Assembly (NCBI RefSeq): GCF_003438995.1
Contig: NZ_QSUN01000001.1
Coordinates: 62,001 to 126,000 of the forward strand
Source: Bacteroides sp. OM05-12
GTDB lineage: Bacteria > Bacteroidota > Bacteroidia > Bacteroidales > Bacteroidaceae
Direction of reading: 5' to 3'
Length of the DNA: 64,000 nt
Below the pieces are notes generated by a model. The model saw only the letters and a program-made list of their open reading frames with translations, did not search any database and was not told where the DNA came from. Positions 54,075 through 64,000 of the stretch are shown in pieces (the stretch's first letter is position 1; each line of letters starts with the position of its first letter). The position numbers and the translations under genes were made by a program.

Positions 54075-55373
54075 ATGAATATAGCAGCTCTTTACCAACT
54101 ATATCAACAACATCCGGTAGTCACGACAGACAGTCGCAACTGCCCGACCGGTTCTATTTTTATAGCATTAAAAGGTGAATCGTTCAACGGAAACACATTT
54201 GCCGCACAAGCTCTGGAAAAAGGCTGCGCTTATGCTGTAGTGGATGAAGCAGAATACGCAAACGATAAAGACGGAAAAATCATCCTTGTTGATAATTGCC
54301 TAAAGACACTGCAACAACTTGCCAATTATCACCGTAAGCAACTGGGGACAAAAGTAATCGGGATCACAGGAACAAATGGAAAAACTACTACTAAGGAACT
54401 CATTTCCTCAGTTCTATCCCAGTCTTATAACATACTATATACGTTAGGCAACTTGAATAACCATATAGGCGTACCGCTCACTTTGCTCCGTTTAAAACCG
54501 GAACACGATTTGGCTGTTATCGAAATGGGAGCAAGCCATCCGGGAGATATCAAAGAATTAGTAGATATAGCAGAACCGGACTATGGAATTATCACCAATG
54601 TAGGGAAGGCCCATCTTGAAGGATTCGGCTCTTTTGAAGGTGTTATCAAAACTAAAGGCGAATTATATGATTTTCTCCGTGAGAAAACAAATTCGGTAAC
54701 ATTCATTCAACACGAGAATCCTTATTTGATGAAAATAGCTAAAGGACTGAATCTTATCTCATACGGAAAAGAAAATTCTCTTTATATAAACGGCAATGTC
54801 ACTTCTTGTTCTCCTTTCCTCGCCTTCCAATGGAAAATGGGTAAAGAAGGAATTTATTATCAGGTACAAACAAAACTGATAGGTGAATATAATCTGGACA
54901 ATGTATTAGCTGCAGTGACAATAGGAACCTACTTTCACGTAGAACCGGAAAAAATAAACAAAGCATTAGAGGAATATACCCCACAAAATAATCGCTCACA
55001 ACTGAAAGAGACAGCCAGCAACAAATTGATTATAGATGCTTATAATGCCAATCCAACCAGTATGATGGCAGCTTTGCATAATTTCTGCAATATCAAAGCC
55101 GAACATAAAATGGTTATCCTAGGGGATATGAAAGAACTTGGCGCAACAAGTATCGAAGAACATCAGAAAATAGTCGATTTCATCGAAGAATGTAATTTCG
55201 AACGGATAATTATTGTAGGAGACCAGTTTGGAAAAACCCAAAACGAACTCCATGTATTACCCAATGTTACAGTTACTATTGAAGAATTAAAGAAAAATAA
55301 ACCTAACGGCTTTTACATTCTGATAAAAGGATCCAACAGCATGAAGTTAGGGCAAATTGCAGATTTTTTATAA
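54075..55373 (+). CDS. murF: UDP-N-acetylmuramoyl-tripeptide--D-alanyl-D-alanine ligase
   Basis: 432 residues from the ATG at 54075; an in-frame ATG at 54051 would add 8 residues but touches the promoter element. Mur-ligase pattern: DSRNCPTGSIFIALKGE in the N-domain, the ATP loop VIGITGTNGKTTTKEL, then LGNLNNHIGVPLTLL, EMGASHPGDI, LIIDAYNANPTSM and ILGDMKELG. It adds D-Ala-D-Ala to the peptidoglycan precursor in the cytoplasm. It stands alone rather than in a dcw cluster and ends 2 bp from the convergent lamin-tail gene. Confidence 0.96.
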   Translation: MNIAALYQLYQQHPVVTTDSRNCPTGSIFIALKGESFNGNTFAAQALEKGCAYAVVDEAEYANDKDGKIILVDNCLKTLQQLANYHRKQLGTKVIGITGTNGKTTTKELISSVLSQSYNILYTLGNLNNHIGVPLTLLRLKPEHDLAVIEMGASHPGDIKELVDIAEPDYGIITNVGKAHLEGFGSFEGVIKTKGELYDFLREKTNSVTFIQHENPYLMKIAKGLNLISYGKENSLYINGNVTSCSPFLAFQWKMGKEGIYYQVQTKLIGEYNLDNVLAAVTIGTYFHVEPEKINKALEEYTPQNNRSQLKETASNKLIIDAYNANPTSMMAALHNFCNIKAEHKMVILGDMKELGATSIEEHQKIVDFIEECNFERIIIVGDQFGKTQNELHVLPNVTVTIEELKKNKPNGFYILIKGSNSMKLGQIADFL

Positions 55374-55375
55374 TT

Positions 55376-58027
55376 CTAACCAACCAAAGCACATGCCAAC
55401 TTATAACGATTCATCTTACCGGATGGCGTATAGGCTTCTATATATATAATGTATAATCCAATACGTGCAACCGAGCCATTGCTTTCCTGTCCGTTCCAAA
55501 CAAAAATGCCTTGTTGTTCAAGCCGATCTCCTTCTGCTATCTTACATATAAATCGGCCTGAACTATCATAAACACTGATATTTGCCAAAACATCCGTATC
55601 AAGGAAATTATATGAAATAATCAATTCATCATCCACACCATCACCGTCGGGAGAAAAAGATTGACGTTCAAGACGAAAGCCATCAGAAGAAGCTTCTGTT
55701 GCCTCCCGATACTGTGAATTTACATATCCCGGGGTACCTCCACCGGATGCGGTAGAAGCAGACAACCAATTTTTTGTAATAGCAGAAAGTTTGTCCGGAT
55801 AAATCTTTTCTAACGCAATACCTTCCTTATCACTTAAAAACACCGTGTGCATTTTTTCCGTGTAATTCAGTTCATCAATAATTTCTCCGGTAGTAGCAAG
55901 CAATACAATATTACCTTTGTCATCCGGTAAAGACGGTAATTTACTAAGTGATACCATAGCTGTCTTTTCCAATTCATATTGGCTCTCTACCGCTTTCACA
56001 TCTTTTGTGAAACATAAATAACTATGCGGGGCCAAAGTTCTTGGCAACGGAGAAAGTAAAACTCTCTCTCCCATATTCCCATCAATCAAACGGGAAGCAA
56101 AAAACAACCGATTTAAATTAATGTATTTACCGGAACTATTATAAAGTTCGACATAATCACTTCCTCCGCTTCGAGGATTAAATAAAATCTCATTGAAGAG
56201 AACCTCTCCTTCTTTTGCATCCTCAGGAACGCCAACCCGAACAATACACTCACCTTCCAAATCAAAACCTGAAATATCTTTCAAATGAGTCAATTCCAAC
56301 TCAAACACATCTCCCATTCTCAAACTATCAGATAAAGATAACACAACCTGTTTACTATCGGGGACAGAAGGTATAGTATTTGCAATCATACTATTCCCCT
56401 GATTAATCGTATAATTATCATTCAACATCAAAGAAGCAATATCCATTGACTTCGAGAATCGAATTACCAAAGTATCCGGAGTCAATAAATAATAGTAATC
56501 AACCTCAGCCACAGTTTCATCCGGACACGCCATTGCCACTGAGTTAACTCGTCCCGGTGTACCTCCCGATTTATCTGTCGAGGCTACCCAGTTTTCAGAA
56601 CCATTAGCCAAATTATCCGTATCCAGACACTCCAAGGAAAAACCTCCTTTTTTCTTAAAACTATCCTTATACCAAGTATCCGAATACTCTACCCAAGAAA
56701 TAATCTTACTGCGTGCATCTTCTAACCATAAAAGTTTCCCGCTATTCGCCAACTCAGGGAAAGACTTCACTCCAAGAACCAAAACATCTTCATCTTTCCA
56801 TAAATTCAATTTCTTTTCATGACACAGTACCAGATACCCTTTAGGTGGTATTATCTTATTTCCTAATTTATAAGATTTGTTCCCGTAATGGAATTTCCAC
56901 TCATTCAAATTTACAGGACGTTCCATTTTATTATATAATTCTACATATTCCACTTCCGGCAATGCAGCTACATTGAGAGGATTTGCCATTATCTCATTAA
57001 AAACAATATCACCGAATGACGCTGTTTGCAGAGTCGTATTATAATAAGTAAAACCTATTTGCGAGTCAGTCATATAATTCCCCGAAATATCTTTTACCTT
57101 ATTTATATATAATGTATAGAAGACTGAGTCAGTAAATTTTCCGGTAAACAGTAGTTCTACGCTCCTCTTATCTTTAGAAAGTTGCTTCTTCTTTGATTTC
57201 CCGATTTCCTCAATCTCAAATTCCGATGAACCGATATTGACAGCCTCATCAAAAGATACAATAACAGTAGAATCCGTCAATGCAGCGACAGATAATAATT
57301 TAGGTGGTAAGATGTCATCAGGATTTGGAATATCTGGTTCATCCGGTGTATCGGGATTATCCGGTTCATCGGGTATATCAGGTACCGAATTATCCGAAAA
57401 GATAAAAACATCATCAAAAGCGAAAGCCATATTTCTACTTGCCGTATATATACAACGTATACCTGCAAAAGCAGATTTTGTTATCGTATTATCTATTGCC
57501 GTTCCCTCTTCTATATAATCTTCATCTACTCCTATCAGTTGAGAACACACAATCCATTTCCCATCTTTATCACAATGTATCTTTATATTGATCTCAGGAG
57601 AAGAAGTATCTAAATGTCCAATAATTCCATCGATTAGAACCTCTGCAATATTGCCATCATATTTCAATAGTCTCAGATTATCATTTTGACCACCAATCAT
57701 GAGCATATATCCCTCACCCGAAAGGTCAGAAGTAGAAGATGTCAAGTAAAATATAGCATAATTATTAGCAGAAGAATTGAATAGTAAATGCACATAAAAC
57801 ATCCACGTTGTTTCACTGATTAATTCTGAAGCTGTGGAAAGATAGGCATCTCCCGTCTTGCTCAAATCATTCAACTTTAGTTGTCCTTTCTTATCAACTT
57901 TAAACTTCTCTATATCACCACTCCAAGTTGGGTTTTCACTAAAATCACCGTCCGAGAAATTATCTTTTACTTGGGTAAAGGAACAGATAGAATACAAAAA
58001 AGTAAGCAAAAATATAATTCTTCTCAT
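55376..58027 (-). CDS. Lamin-tail-domain secreted protein with FlgD-like C-terminus
   Basis: 883 residues from the ATG at 58027, where the signal peptide starts ([19 protein letters not shown]); 26 open codons upstream would overlap the asd promoter region. After a laminin-G-like N-domain (about 20-195) comes an acidic Pro/Asp linker ([18 protein letters not shown]), a beta domain, a first lamin-tail domain (about 335-500, [26 protein letters not shown]), another beta domain, a second lamin-tail domain (about 615-770, [13 protein letters not shown]), and a C-terminal Ig-like domain ([26 protein letters not shown]) typical of Bacteroidetes surface proteins. No enzyme motif was seen. Some lamin-tail proteins in bacteria carry nucleases, but not this one. 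Confidence 0.82.
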   Translation of the reverse strand: MRRIIFLLTFLYSICSFTQVKDNFSDGDFSENPTWSGDIEKFKVDKKGQLKLNDLSKTGDAYLSTASELISETTWMFYVHLLFNSSANNYAIFYLTSSTSDLSGEGYMLMIGGQNDNLRLLKYDGNIAEVLIDGIIGHLDTSSPEINIKIHCDKDGKWIVCSQLIGVDEDYIEEGTAIDNTITKSAFAGIRCIYTASRNMAFAFDDVFIFSDNSVPDIPDEPDNPDTPDEPDIPNPDDILPPKLLSVAALTDSTVIVSFDEAVNIGSSEFEIEEIGKSKKKQLSKDKRSVELLFTGKFTDSVFYTLYINKVKDISGNYMTDSQIGFTYYNTTLQTASFGDIVFNEIMANPLNVAALPEVEYVELYNKMERPVNLNEWKFHYGNKSYKLGNKIIPPKGYLVLCHEKKLNLWKDEDVLVLGVKSFPELANSGKLLWLEDARSKIISWVEYSDTWYKDSFKKKGGFSLECLDTDNLANGSENWVASTDKSGGTPGRVNSVAMACPDETVAEVDYYYLLTPDTLVIRFSKSMDIASLMLNDNYTINQGNSMIANTIPSVPDSKQVVLSLSDSLRMGDVFELELTHLKDISGFDLEGECIVRVGVPEDAKEGEVLFNEILFNPRSGGSDYVELYNSSGKYINLNRLFFASRLIDGNMGERVLLSPLPRTLAPHSYLCFTKDVKAVESQYELEKTAMVSLSKLPSLPDDKGNIVLLATTGEIIDELNYTEKMHTVFLSDKEGIALEKIYPDKLSAITKNWLSASTASGGGTPGYVNSQYREATEASSDGFRLERQSFSPDGDGVDDELIISYNFLDTDVLANISVYDSSGRFICKIAEGDRLEQQGIFVWNGQESNGSVARIGLYIIYIEAYTPSGKMNRYKLACALVG

Positions 58028-58056
58028 TTTATTGCGGTTCGTATTGCAAAATGTTA

Positions 58057-58064
58057 TATTTTTG
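58057..58064 (+). promoter_or_regulatory. -7 promoter element of asd
   Basis: TATTTTTG, 69 bp before the asd ATG; ATTG lies 22 bp upstream as a weak -33. TGCAAAA/TTTTGCA arms (58045-58051, 58060-58066) overlap it. Confidence 0.5.
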
Positions 58065-58133
58065 CAGGTAATATTTACTAGAGGCAAAGGTACGGTAAAT
58101 AACAATATTATTCACAATAAAAGAAAGAAAAAG

Positions 58134-59141
58134 ATGAAAGTAGCTATTGTTGGCGTAAGCGGTGCCGTAGGACAAGAGTTCCTGCGTGTGCTTGATGAAA
58201 GAAATTTCCCTATCGATGAGTTGGTATTATTCGGTTCTAAACGTAGCACCGGAAGCAAATACACCTTCCGCGGTAAAGAAATCGAAGTCAAACTCTTGCA
58301 GCACAACGATGACTTTAAAGGTGTAAATATCGCATTCACTTCTGCCGGTGCCGGAACATCTAAGGAATTTGCCGAAACAATTACTAAATACGGAGCTGTG
58401 ATGATTGATAACTCCAGTGCTTTCCGTATGGACAATGATGTGCCATTGGTGGTGCCGGAAGTAAATGCTGCAGATGCAAAGGATCGCCCACGTGGTATCA
58501 TTGCAAATCCGAACTGTACTACCATCCAAATGGTTGTTGCTTTAAAAGCGATTGAAAACTTATCACATATCAAACGTGTACACGTTTCTACTTATCAGGC
58601 AGCTAGTGGTGCCGGTGCAGCTGCTATGGACGAACTTTATGAACAATACAAGCAAGTATTGGCAAATGAACCTGTTACCGTAGAAAAGTTCGCCTATCAG
58701 CTAGCATTTAACCTGATTCCTCAAGTTGACGTATTTACGGAAAACGGTTATACAAAAGAAGAGATGAAGATGTATAATGAAACACGTAAAATCATGCACT
58801 CTGATGTACAAGTCAGTGCTACTTGTGTTCGTGTCCCGGCTCTTCGCGCTCATTCGGAAAGCATCTGGATTGAAACCGAACGTCCTATTTCCGTAGAAGA
58901 AGCCCGTAAAGCTTTCTCCGAAGGCGAAGGCCTTGTTTTGGAAGACAATCCGGCAGAGAAAAAATATCCGATGCCGTTATTCCTTTCGGGAAAAGATCCC
59001 GTTTACGTAGGACGTATACGAAAAGATTTGGCAAACGAAAACGGCTTAACCTTCTGGGTAGTTGGAGACCAAATCAAAAAAGGTGCAGCATTGAACGCCG
59101 TTCAAATTGCAGAATACTTGATTAAAGAAAATAATATCTAA
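58134..59141 (+). CDS. asd: Aspartate-semialdehyde dehydrogenase
   Basis: 335 residues from the ATG at 58134. The frame is open for 92 more codons upstream, but these overlap the divergent gene and the promoter. The NADP-binding start [18 protein letters not shown], the active-site cysteine in NPNCTTIQ (C128), and [19 protein letters not shown] fit the family. It reduces aspartyl phosphate to aspartate semialdehyde for lysine/diaminopimelate, threonine and methionine synthesis. Codon use looks richer in GC than the accessory block. A strong terminator follows. Confidence 0.97.
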   Translation: MKVAIVGVSGAVGQEFLRVLDERNFPIDELVLFGSKRSTGSKYTFRGKEIEVKLLQHNDDFKGVNIAFTSAGAGTSKEFAETITKYGAVMIDNSSAFRMDNDVPLVVPEVNAADAKDRPRGIIANPNCTTIQMVVALKAIENLSHIKRVHVSTYQAASGAGAAAMDELYEQYKQVLANEPVTVEKFAYQLAFNLIPQVDVFTENGYTKEEMKMYNETRKIMHSDVQVSATCVRVPALRAHSESIWIETERPISVEEARKAFSEGEGLVLEDNPAEKKYPMPLFLSGKDPVYVGRIRKDLANENGLTFWVVGDQIKKGAALNAVQIAEYLIKENNI

Positions 59142-59149
59142 TAGATACA

Positions 59150-59189
59150 AGCAGTGAAAGAAAAAGTAATCTTTCACTGCTTTCTCTTT
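59150..59189 (+). terminator. Terminator of asd
   Basis: AGCAGTGAAAG (59150-59160) and CTTTCACTGCT (59171-59181) form a perfect 11-bp stem with a 10-nt loop followed by TTCTCTTTT. Confidence 0.85.
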
Positions 59190-59377
59190 TAAGCAAAACT
59201 AACAAGACAGACTACTCTTCAACATTTACTTCCATTTTTATCTTATCTCCAATAATCAGGAACTCCCACTACAATAGGGGCTAACAATACGATTTTATAT
59301 AAAAAATTAGCTTTCTTTTAAAAAAGCCATCTAATAAATTGAATTTCCGAAACAGATTTTATATCTTTAACCCACTT

Positions 59378-59395
59378 CAATAATTTGCATTATTG
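59378..59395. promoter_or_regulatory. 18-bp dyad before the second giant surface-protein gene
   Basis: CAATAAT-TTGC-ATTATTG is a perfect inverted repeat 58 bp upstream of the ATG at 59454. No exact TAnnTTTG element was found in the gap 59190-59453. It could be an operator; the AT-rich context makes this weak. Confidence 0.35.
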
Positions 59396-59453
59396 GAATT
59401 GTCGACACAAAACAACATTCACAAAAATATATTCATAGTTAAACTATATATTT

Positions 59454-62400
59454 ATGAGAAAATCTTACTTATTATGTGTTGCACATATACTATTGGTATT
59501 ATGTACGACAAGCGTATTTGGACAAACTTACGTTCTCAACGAAGGCTTTGAAGGGACTAAATTCCCGCCTGATAACTGGACTATACTCGACAAAGATGCG
59601 GATGGAAATTGCTGGATTTCCGAAACGACAACCAACGCTACCGTAGGTGGCGGAAAGAAATGTGCGGTATCTTATACCGTAGATCCGGAAAGTTATCCTC
59701 CGACACCCTATAATGCACAAGAGAATTATTTGATAACTCCACAGATTAATGTCACGAATACAGCTTTTACTCTATCATATAAGGTTATAGCAGAAAGTCT
59801 CGGTACAGGAGAAACTTACAAGATTCTAATTTCAACAACAGGAACCACCGTTGGAGATTTCAGCACGTTATTCCATGAAGAAACAATTCAAGATGCCGAA
59901 TGGGATGATTATCCCTCTGTGCAAAAGAAAGATAAATCACTTGCCGAATATAATGGAAAAAAGATTTATATCGCTTTTGTACATACCGGATATGATACTT
60001 ATGCTTTGGGGCTGGATGATGTAACGATCATGAACCAGAAAGGACCTAAATCAGTAACCGGGTTAACCGTAACTCCGGGCAGTAAAGGAGCTTTATCGGC
60101 CACATTATCCTGGACAAACCCATCACAAAACGGAACAGGCGAAGATATCTCCGGAATTTCTATCGGCATTTACAGAGATAATAATCTAATAAAAGTTCTG
60201 TCCGAGAATATGACTCCGGGAGAAAAAGCAACATATATAGACAATGAAGTTCTTACAGGAACTCACACTTATTCTGTTATAGCTAAAACAGCAGAAGGTG
60301 AATCGAATCCTGTATCGAAAAGCGTCTATGTAGGTGAGGATATTCCTGATGTTGTAAATAACCTGAATGCAATTATTGACAATGGAAAAGTAATAGTAAC
60401 TTGGGAAGCTCCTACAGAAGGAATAAATAAAGGATATATCAATCCGGACAATTTCACTTATACCATTAAACGAAACACAGGAACAGAATCTATTCAAGTT
60501 GCTTCAAACATTAAGCAACTCACATTCTCCGAAAATATTTCTCCTGAAGTCTTATACTCTTATACTGTTATTCCAAGTAATATGGCAGGAAGCGGTAAAG
60601 AACTCAGATCCAATGCAGTTGTCGGTTTCACCGATAATTTGTCAGATATTATGGTTGGGAAGGACAGTCAGATTGATTATTATTTAGGGAGAGTGCCCAC
60701 TGACCCCACTTACGCATACTCGGCTACTGAGACCATGTATTATCCTGAAGATCTTAGCTTTGCAACAGGAGAGATTAAGTATATCATCTATAAAAACTCT
60801 TTCAAAAATGAGATAAAGAGAACGGCTAAAATATGGATGGGGGAAATTCAAAAAGAAAACTTGTCCGAAGGATGGATTCCTACTACCGGCATGACTTTAG
60901 TTTATGATGGAGACATTATTTTCAATGAAGGGGTTAACGATGTTCCGATTCAACTAACTACACCATATAATTATCAGGGAGGCAATTTAGTTGTTATTTA
61001 TCAAGATGCGAAAACACAAGGAATAGGAACTTACTTCGACCGGTTCTATGGTTCAAAAACGCCGGACAGGGCGGATCGATCACGTGCACAGACCAGCTCC
61101 AGTGAAATAAATATAGACGAGCTCACCAATCAGGGATATAAATATGCAGAAGTTCCTCAGACTCGTTTTGTCATGGTAGCAGAAGGCGTTGCAAAAATGG
61201 AAGGTCTCGTTAAGAACAATACTACCAATGAAGCTATTGTCGGAGCAACGATAACAGTTCCGGAACTGAGCCTGACGACACAGAGTGATGAGACCGGAGC
61301 ATATCATTTTAACCTTGTACGCAAAGGTGCACAGCAATTCAAACTTAGTGCTGTCGGCTACCTGGATTTAGAAGAGACTGTTACAATCCCGGATAATGGT
61401 AAGATAACAAAAGATTTCAAGATGACTCCGAAAGCCACATTCACAATTTCCGGTAAGGTAAAAGCTAATGACACAAATGCTAATATTGCCGGAGCTGTTA
61501 TTAAAGTAACCGGATATGCAGATATCCAAACTACTTCCGGTGCAGACGGACAATTCTCTCTTACAGGTATTTATGCTGGAGAAAATTATACTCTAAGTAT
61601 TGAATATTCTCAGTATGACACTTATACCGCAGCCGTTGAGAATAAGACAGCAGACTTCAACATTGGAGAGATTACGCTTCAAAGAAGTCTGATTCCGGTA
61701 TATGCTGTTTCTACCACCATAGATGCAGGAGGAGCTACTTCAACTATCCGATGGGAATCACCGCTATCACGTACCAGCGATATGCAATGGACAAAGATTG
61801 GAGATTCCGACGTACAATATAGCACAAGCGGAGATTATTATCTTACCAATTATAATGTAGGACATGCATTGGATGCAGCAACTTTGGAAACTCTCAACAT
61901 CGCAGGTTTGAGTTTCATGAAACTTAAAGTTTATATAAAAGCGACAGAAGGAACATTTACAGCCAAAATATGGGAAGGAATCAAAGACGACAATAAAGAA
62001 ATTGCAGCTAAAGTCATTGATGCGACTCAGGTTAGCACAGAAGGTTCTTGGATTACAGTTACTTTCGATAAACCTATAGAAATAAGGAAAGAAAAGAATT
62101 ATTTAATAGGAGTAAACTGTAAAGATGCATCCAGTAGTCCGATCGGAACCGGTAAAGATTATATCTCAGGCAAGAATAACTTAAAATGGAGTGATAATCC
62201 GGACGATTATGTGAACGATGGTTATTATTCTTACAATATTTCTGTATACTGCGGCATTCCGGGAACTGAAGCAAAGATAAATCCGGAAGTTTCCGCACCA
62301 AAATGCAGTTACAATGTTTATCGAGCCGAAACATCCGACCTGAATACTTGGATAAAACTGAATGCTTCTCCTCTACAAACATCGACTTATACGGATAATG

Positions 62401-63791
62401 CATGGGACGAACTTATTTCCGGCACCTATCAATATAGCGTAAAAGCCGTATATAAAACAGGAGAATCCATAGAGGCTTATTCTGAAGATATTGAACGTTC
62501 CGTAGATTATGATGCCGGTATAGCCGAGTTCCTATCTCCTATTAAGACAAAAGATCCGCAAACCAATGTAGAGATAAAAGTCTCTATCAAGAATTTCGGA
62601 GAGAAACCATTGACTTCCATACCTGTAAGCTATCAGGTTAACGGTGGAACAGCCACCGCCAAAACATTCGAAGGAAATCTGGCAAAAGGGGAAACTGCTG
62701 AATTTAGTCTTGGGACGGTCGATGTTACGACATTAGGCACTTACGAGATTAAAGCTTTTACACAACTGGAAAACGATGGCAATCCGGCAAATGACGCCAA
62801 GTTATTCACATTACCGAATTATGCCGATGTACACCTACATGGCTACAGATGGGATGCTTACGGCAATGCCGGAATTGTAAGCATGCATTCCAACATACCG
62901 GAACAGGCCGTATTTATCAAAGAAGTTACTCCGGATGACGCTCTTATTAATGCCGGTGAATATTTTAACGGACGTTTTTATGCCTTTACATCCACTTGGT
63001 ATTCGGAACCCCGCCAATTCTTAGTTATGGATACTCTGACATGGACACCAATAAAATCTGCGAAAACAGAAGATTTCATGCAAGACATGGCTTATGATTA
63101 CGCTTCCAAGGAAATGTATGGAATACGCGTCAACGGAGGAGAAAGTGAACTGGTGACGATTAATCTGGAGAATGGAGAAATAACATCTGTCGCCTCAACC
63201 GGAATGAATTTCCATGCATTAGCATGTAGCAAGGAAGGTAAACTTTACGGAATGTCCGATGACGGTAAATTATATGCAATAGATAAAACAACGGCACAGC
63301 CCGATATTATTGCCGGTACAGGCATCAGTGACGTCGCTTATCTGCAATCAATGGCATTCGACCATAATACAGGAAGATTATTCTGGTCACACACAGGAAG
63401 TCAGATTTTAGGCGATCTTTATGAAATAGACCCTAAAACAGCAAAAGTTATTTCTTTGGGAAGTGCCACTTATAACGATTCTCCACTCGAAGTAGTAGGC
63501 TTATATTCCGTATATACTCATCCGACGCCTCCCGACAATATAGAGGAACTGAAAGCCAATGATCTGAAAGTATATACAGATGCATCTAAAACGATACATG
63601 TAATCGTTCCGTTTGAAAACGAGCCGGCAATGATTAGCATTATAAGTTCAGTAGGAACAATTGTCAAGACGAAAAAAGTAGAAAGCAGAGAAACGCTAAT
63701 CAATGGTGAAATTCCTGCGGGAGTCTATTTTGTTATTGTAACGACAGAAAAAGGGATGAGCTATCGACTCCCGTTTATTGTCAGTAAATAG
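59454..63791 (+). CDS. Giant modular surface protein with C-terminal propeller-like domain
   Basis: 1445 residues with a type I signal peptide (cleavage near VFGQ). In order: a cleaved-adhesin/choice-of-anchor domain (about 25-195, LNEGFEGTKFPPDNWTI), two fibronectin III-like domains (200-390), a further beta region (400-575), two carboxypeptidase-regulatory-like domains (about 578-745, EGLVKNNTTNEAIVGATITV, ISGKVKANDTNANIAG), another adhesin-like region, a CARDB-like domain (about 1022-1120), a propeller-like domain (1122-1355, MAFDHNTGRLFWS, VVGLYSVYTHP), and a sorting-like tail (1365-1445, IPAGVYFVIVTTEKG). No catalytic residues were recognised. It shares modules, in changed order, with the protein at 39940. 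An adhesin role is an inference. Confidence 0.82.
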   Translation: MRKSYLLCVAHILLVLCTTSVFGQTYVLNEGFEGTKFPPDNWTILDKDADGNCWISETTTNATVGGGKKCAVSYTVDPESYPPTPYNAQENYLITPQINVTNTAFTLSYKVIAESLGTGETYKILISTTGTTVGDFSTLFHEETIQDAEWDDYPSVQKKDKSLAEYNGKKIYIAFVHTGYDTYALGLDDVTIMNQKGPKSVTGLTVTPGSKGALSATLSWTNPSQNGTGEDISGISIGIYRDNNLIKVLSENMTPGEKATYIDNEVLTGTHTYSVIAKTAEGESNPVSKSVYVGEDIPDVVNNLNAIIDNGKVIVTWEAPTEGINKGYINPDNFTYTIKRNTGTESIQVASNIKQLTFSENISPEVLYSYTVIPSNMAGSGKELRSNAVVGFTDNLSDIMVGKDSQIDYYLGRVPTDPTYAYSATETMYYPEDLSFATGEIKYIIYKNSFKNEIKRTAKIWMGEIQKENLSEGWIPTTGMTLVYDGDIIFNEGVNDVPIQLTTPYNYQGGNLVVIYQDAKTQGIGTYFDRFYGSKTPDRADRSRAQTSSSEINIDELTNQGYKYAEVPQTRFVMVAEGVAKMEGLVKNNTTNEAIVGATITVPELSLTTQSDETGAYHFNLVRKGAQQFKLSAVGYLDLEETVTIPDNGKITKDFKMTPKATFTISGKVKANDTNANIAGAVIKVTGYADIQTTSGADGQFSLTGIYAGENYTLSIEYSQYDTYTAAVENKTADFNIGEITLQRSLIPVYAVSTTIDAGGATSTIRWESPLSRTSDMQWTKIGDSDVQYSTSGDYYLTNYNVGHALDAATLETLNIAGLSFMKLKVYIKATEGTFTAKIWEGIKDDNKEIAAKVIDATQVSTEGSWITVTFDKPIEIRKEKNYLIGVNCKDASSSPIGTGKDYISGKNNLKWSDNPDDYVNDGYYSYNISVYCGIPGTEAKINPEVSAPKCSYNVYRAETSDLNTWIKLNASPLQTSTYTDNAWDELISGTYQYSVKAVYKTGESIEAYSEDIERSVDYDAGIAEFLSPIKTKDPQTNVEIKVSIKNFGEKPLTSIPVSYQVNGGTATAKTFEGNLAKGETAEFSLGTVDVTTLGTYEIKAFTQLENDGNPANDAKLFTLPNYADVHLHGYRWDAYGNAGIVSMHSNIPEQAVFIKEVTPDDALINAGEYFNGRFYAFTSTWYSEPRQFLVMDTLTWTPIKSAKTEDFMQDMAYDYASKEMYGIRVNGGESELVTINLENGEITSVASTGMNFHALACSKEGKLYGMSDDGKLYAIDKTTAQPDIIAGTGISDVAYLQSMAFDHNTGRLFWSHTGSQILGDLYEIDPKTAKVISLGSATYNDSPLEVVGLYSVYTHPTPPDNIEELKANDLKVYTDASKTIHVIVPFENEPAMISIISSVGTIVKTKKVESRETLINGEIPAGVYFVIVTTEKGMSYRLPFIVSK

Positions 63792-63816
63792 CGCTTAACG
63801 ATTTTATCAGATAATT

Positions 63817-63861
63817 ACCGATGAAAGGAAGACTTTAGTAGTCTTCTTTTCATCGGTTTTG
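63817..63861 (+). terminator. Terminator of the second giant surface-protein gene
   Basis: 18-position stem 63817-63834 with 63840-63857, one G-U pair, a 5-nt loop, then TTT. The remaining DNA to 64000 has a short TTGCCT/AGGCAA pair but no gene. Confidence 0.85.
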
Positions 63862-64000
63862 TTAGAAAGTATTACTTGCCTATTCCATCTTTACAGGCAA
63901 ACTAATTAACGATCCCATATTTACTGAAACGATTGATTGTTTCATAGCTATAGAAAGTTTGTTTATAAGAGTTCTTCAATAAATTATAAAGGAACAAAAG

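Noticed and set aside
57858..58133. 92-codon extension of asd
   Set aside because: It overlaps the divergent lamin-tail gene and its promoter region, and the dinucleotide-binding motif begins at 58134.
59190..59453. Small RNA or gene in the gap between asd and the giant surface protein
   Set aside because: Apart from the 18-bp dyad, nothing with a promoter, frame or terminator could be supported.

Overview
The window looks like a gut-type Bacteroidales chromosome, most likely genus Bacteroides. Signs are the recurring TAnnTTTG promoter elements, SusC/SusD outer-membrane glycan uptake genes, lipoprotein glycosidases, membrane-tethered TPR/HTH regulators and AT-rich DNA. No rRNA, tRNA, CRISPR array or transposase gene was seen.

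Layout. (1) 1-7443 is mostly core: an AraC-type TPR regulator cut by the window edge, a family 2 glycosyltransferase, RadC, a secreted GH2 beta-galactosidase-like enzyme, a SufT-like protein and an LpxH-type phosphatase. (2) 7457-39880 is a 32-kb accessory block bounded by two directly repeated, non-coding 376-bp copies that are about 97% identical. It holds a polysaccharide utilisation locus on the minus strand: susC, susD, a surface glycan-binding lipoprotein, two GH5 lipoproteins, a GH2 beta-mannosidase, a GH140-like enzyme, a GH130 mannosylglucose phosphorylase, a GPH-type sugar symporter and a GH78 rhamnosidase. A GH5_2-like endoglucanase and an AraC regulator lie upstream and an FAD oxidoreductase lies downstream. 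Its right arm has a GH172-type protein, an SGNH-esterase/leucine-rich-repeat protein, an unannotated 49-residue ORF, a two-module binding protein and a third GH5. (3) 39940-46324 is a 1510-residue modular surface protein divergent from a TPR/LuxR-type regulator. (4) 46325-46691 is a composite repeat region. (5) 46692-59141 is core metabolism and envelope: ackA, pta, lrgA/lrgB homologues, two acyltransferase-fold genes, cdaA, folP, murF, a lamin-tail surface protein and asd. (6) 59454-63791 encodes a second giant modular surface protein.

How the locus may work (inference). Surface GH5 enzymes and the glycan-binding proteins would cut and hold a beta-1,4-linked glucose/mannose polymer. SusC/SusD would import the fragments, and periplasmic beta-mannosidase would trim them. 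The symporter would carry disaccharides inward, where GH130 would phosphorolyse mannosyl-glucose. No cellobiose 2-epimerase is present, which fits a glucomannan that already contains Man-Glc units better than pure mannan.

The strongest leads are the direct repeats bounding the locus, the small ORF after the SGNH protein, a 14-bp motif repeated ahead of susC and the GH5_2 gene, the cluster of proteins with sorting-domain-like C-termini, and the tandem-repeat region before ackA. Statements about families come from recognising motifs by eye; no database search was run.
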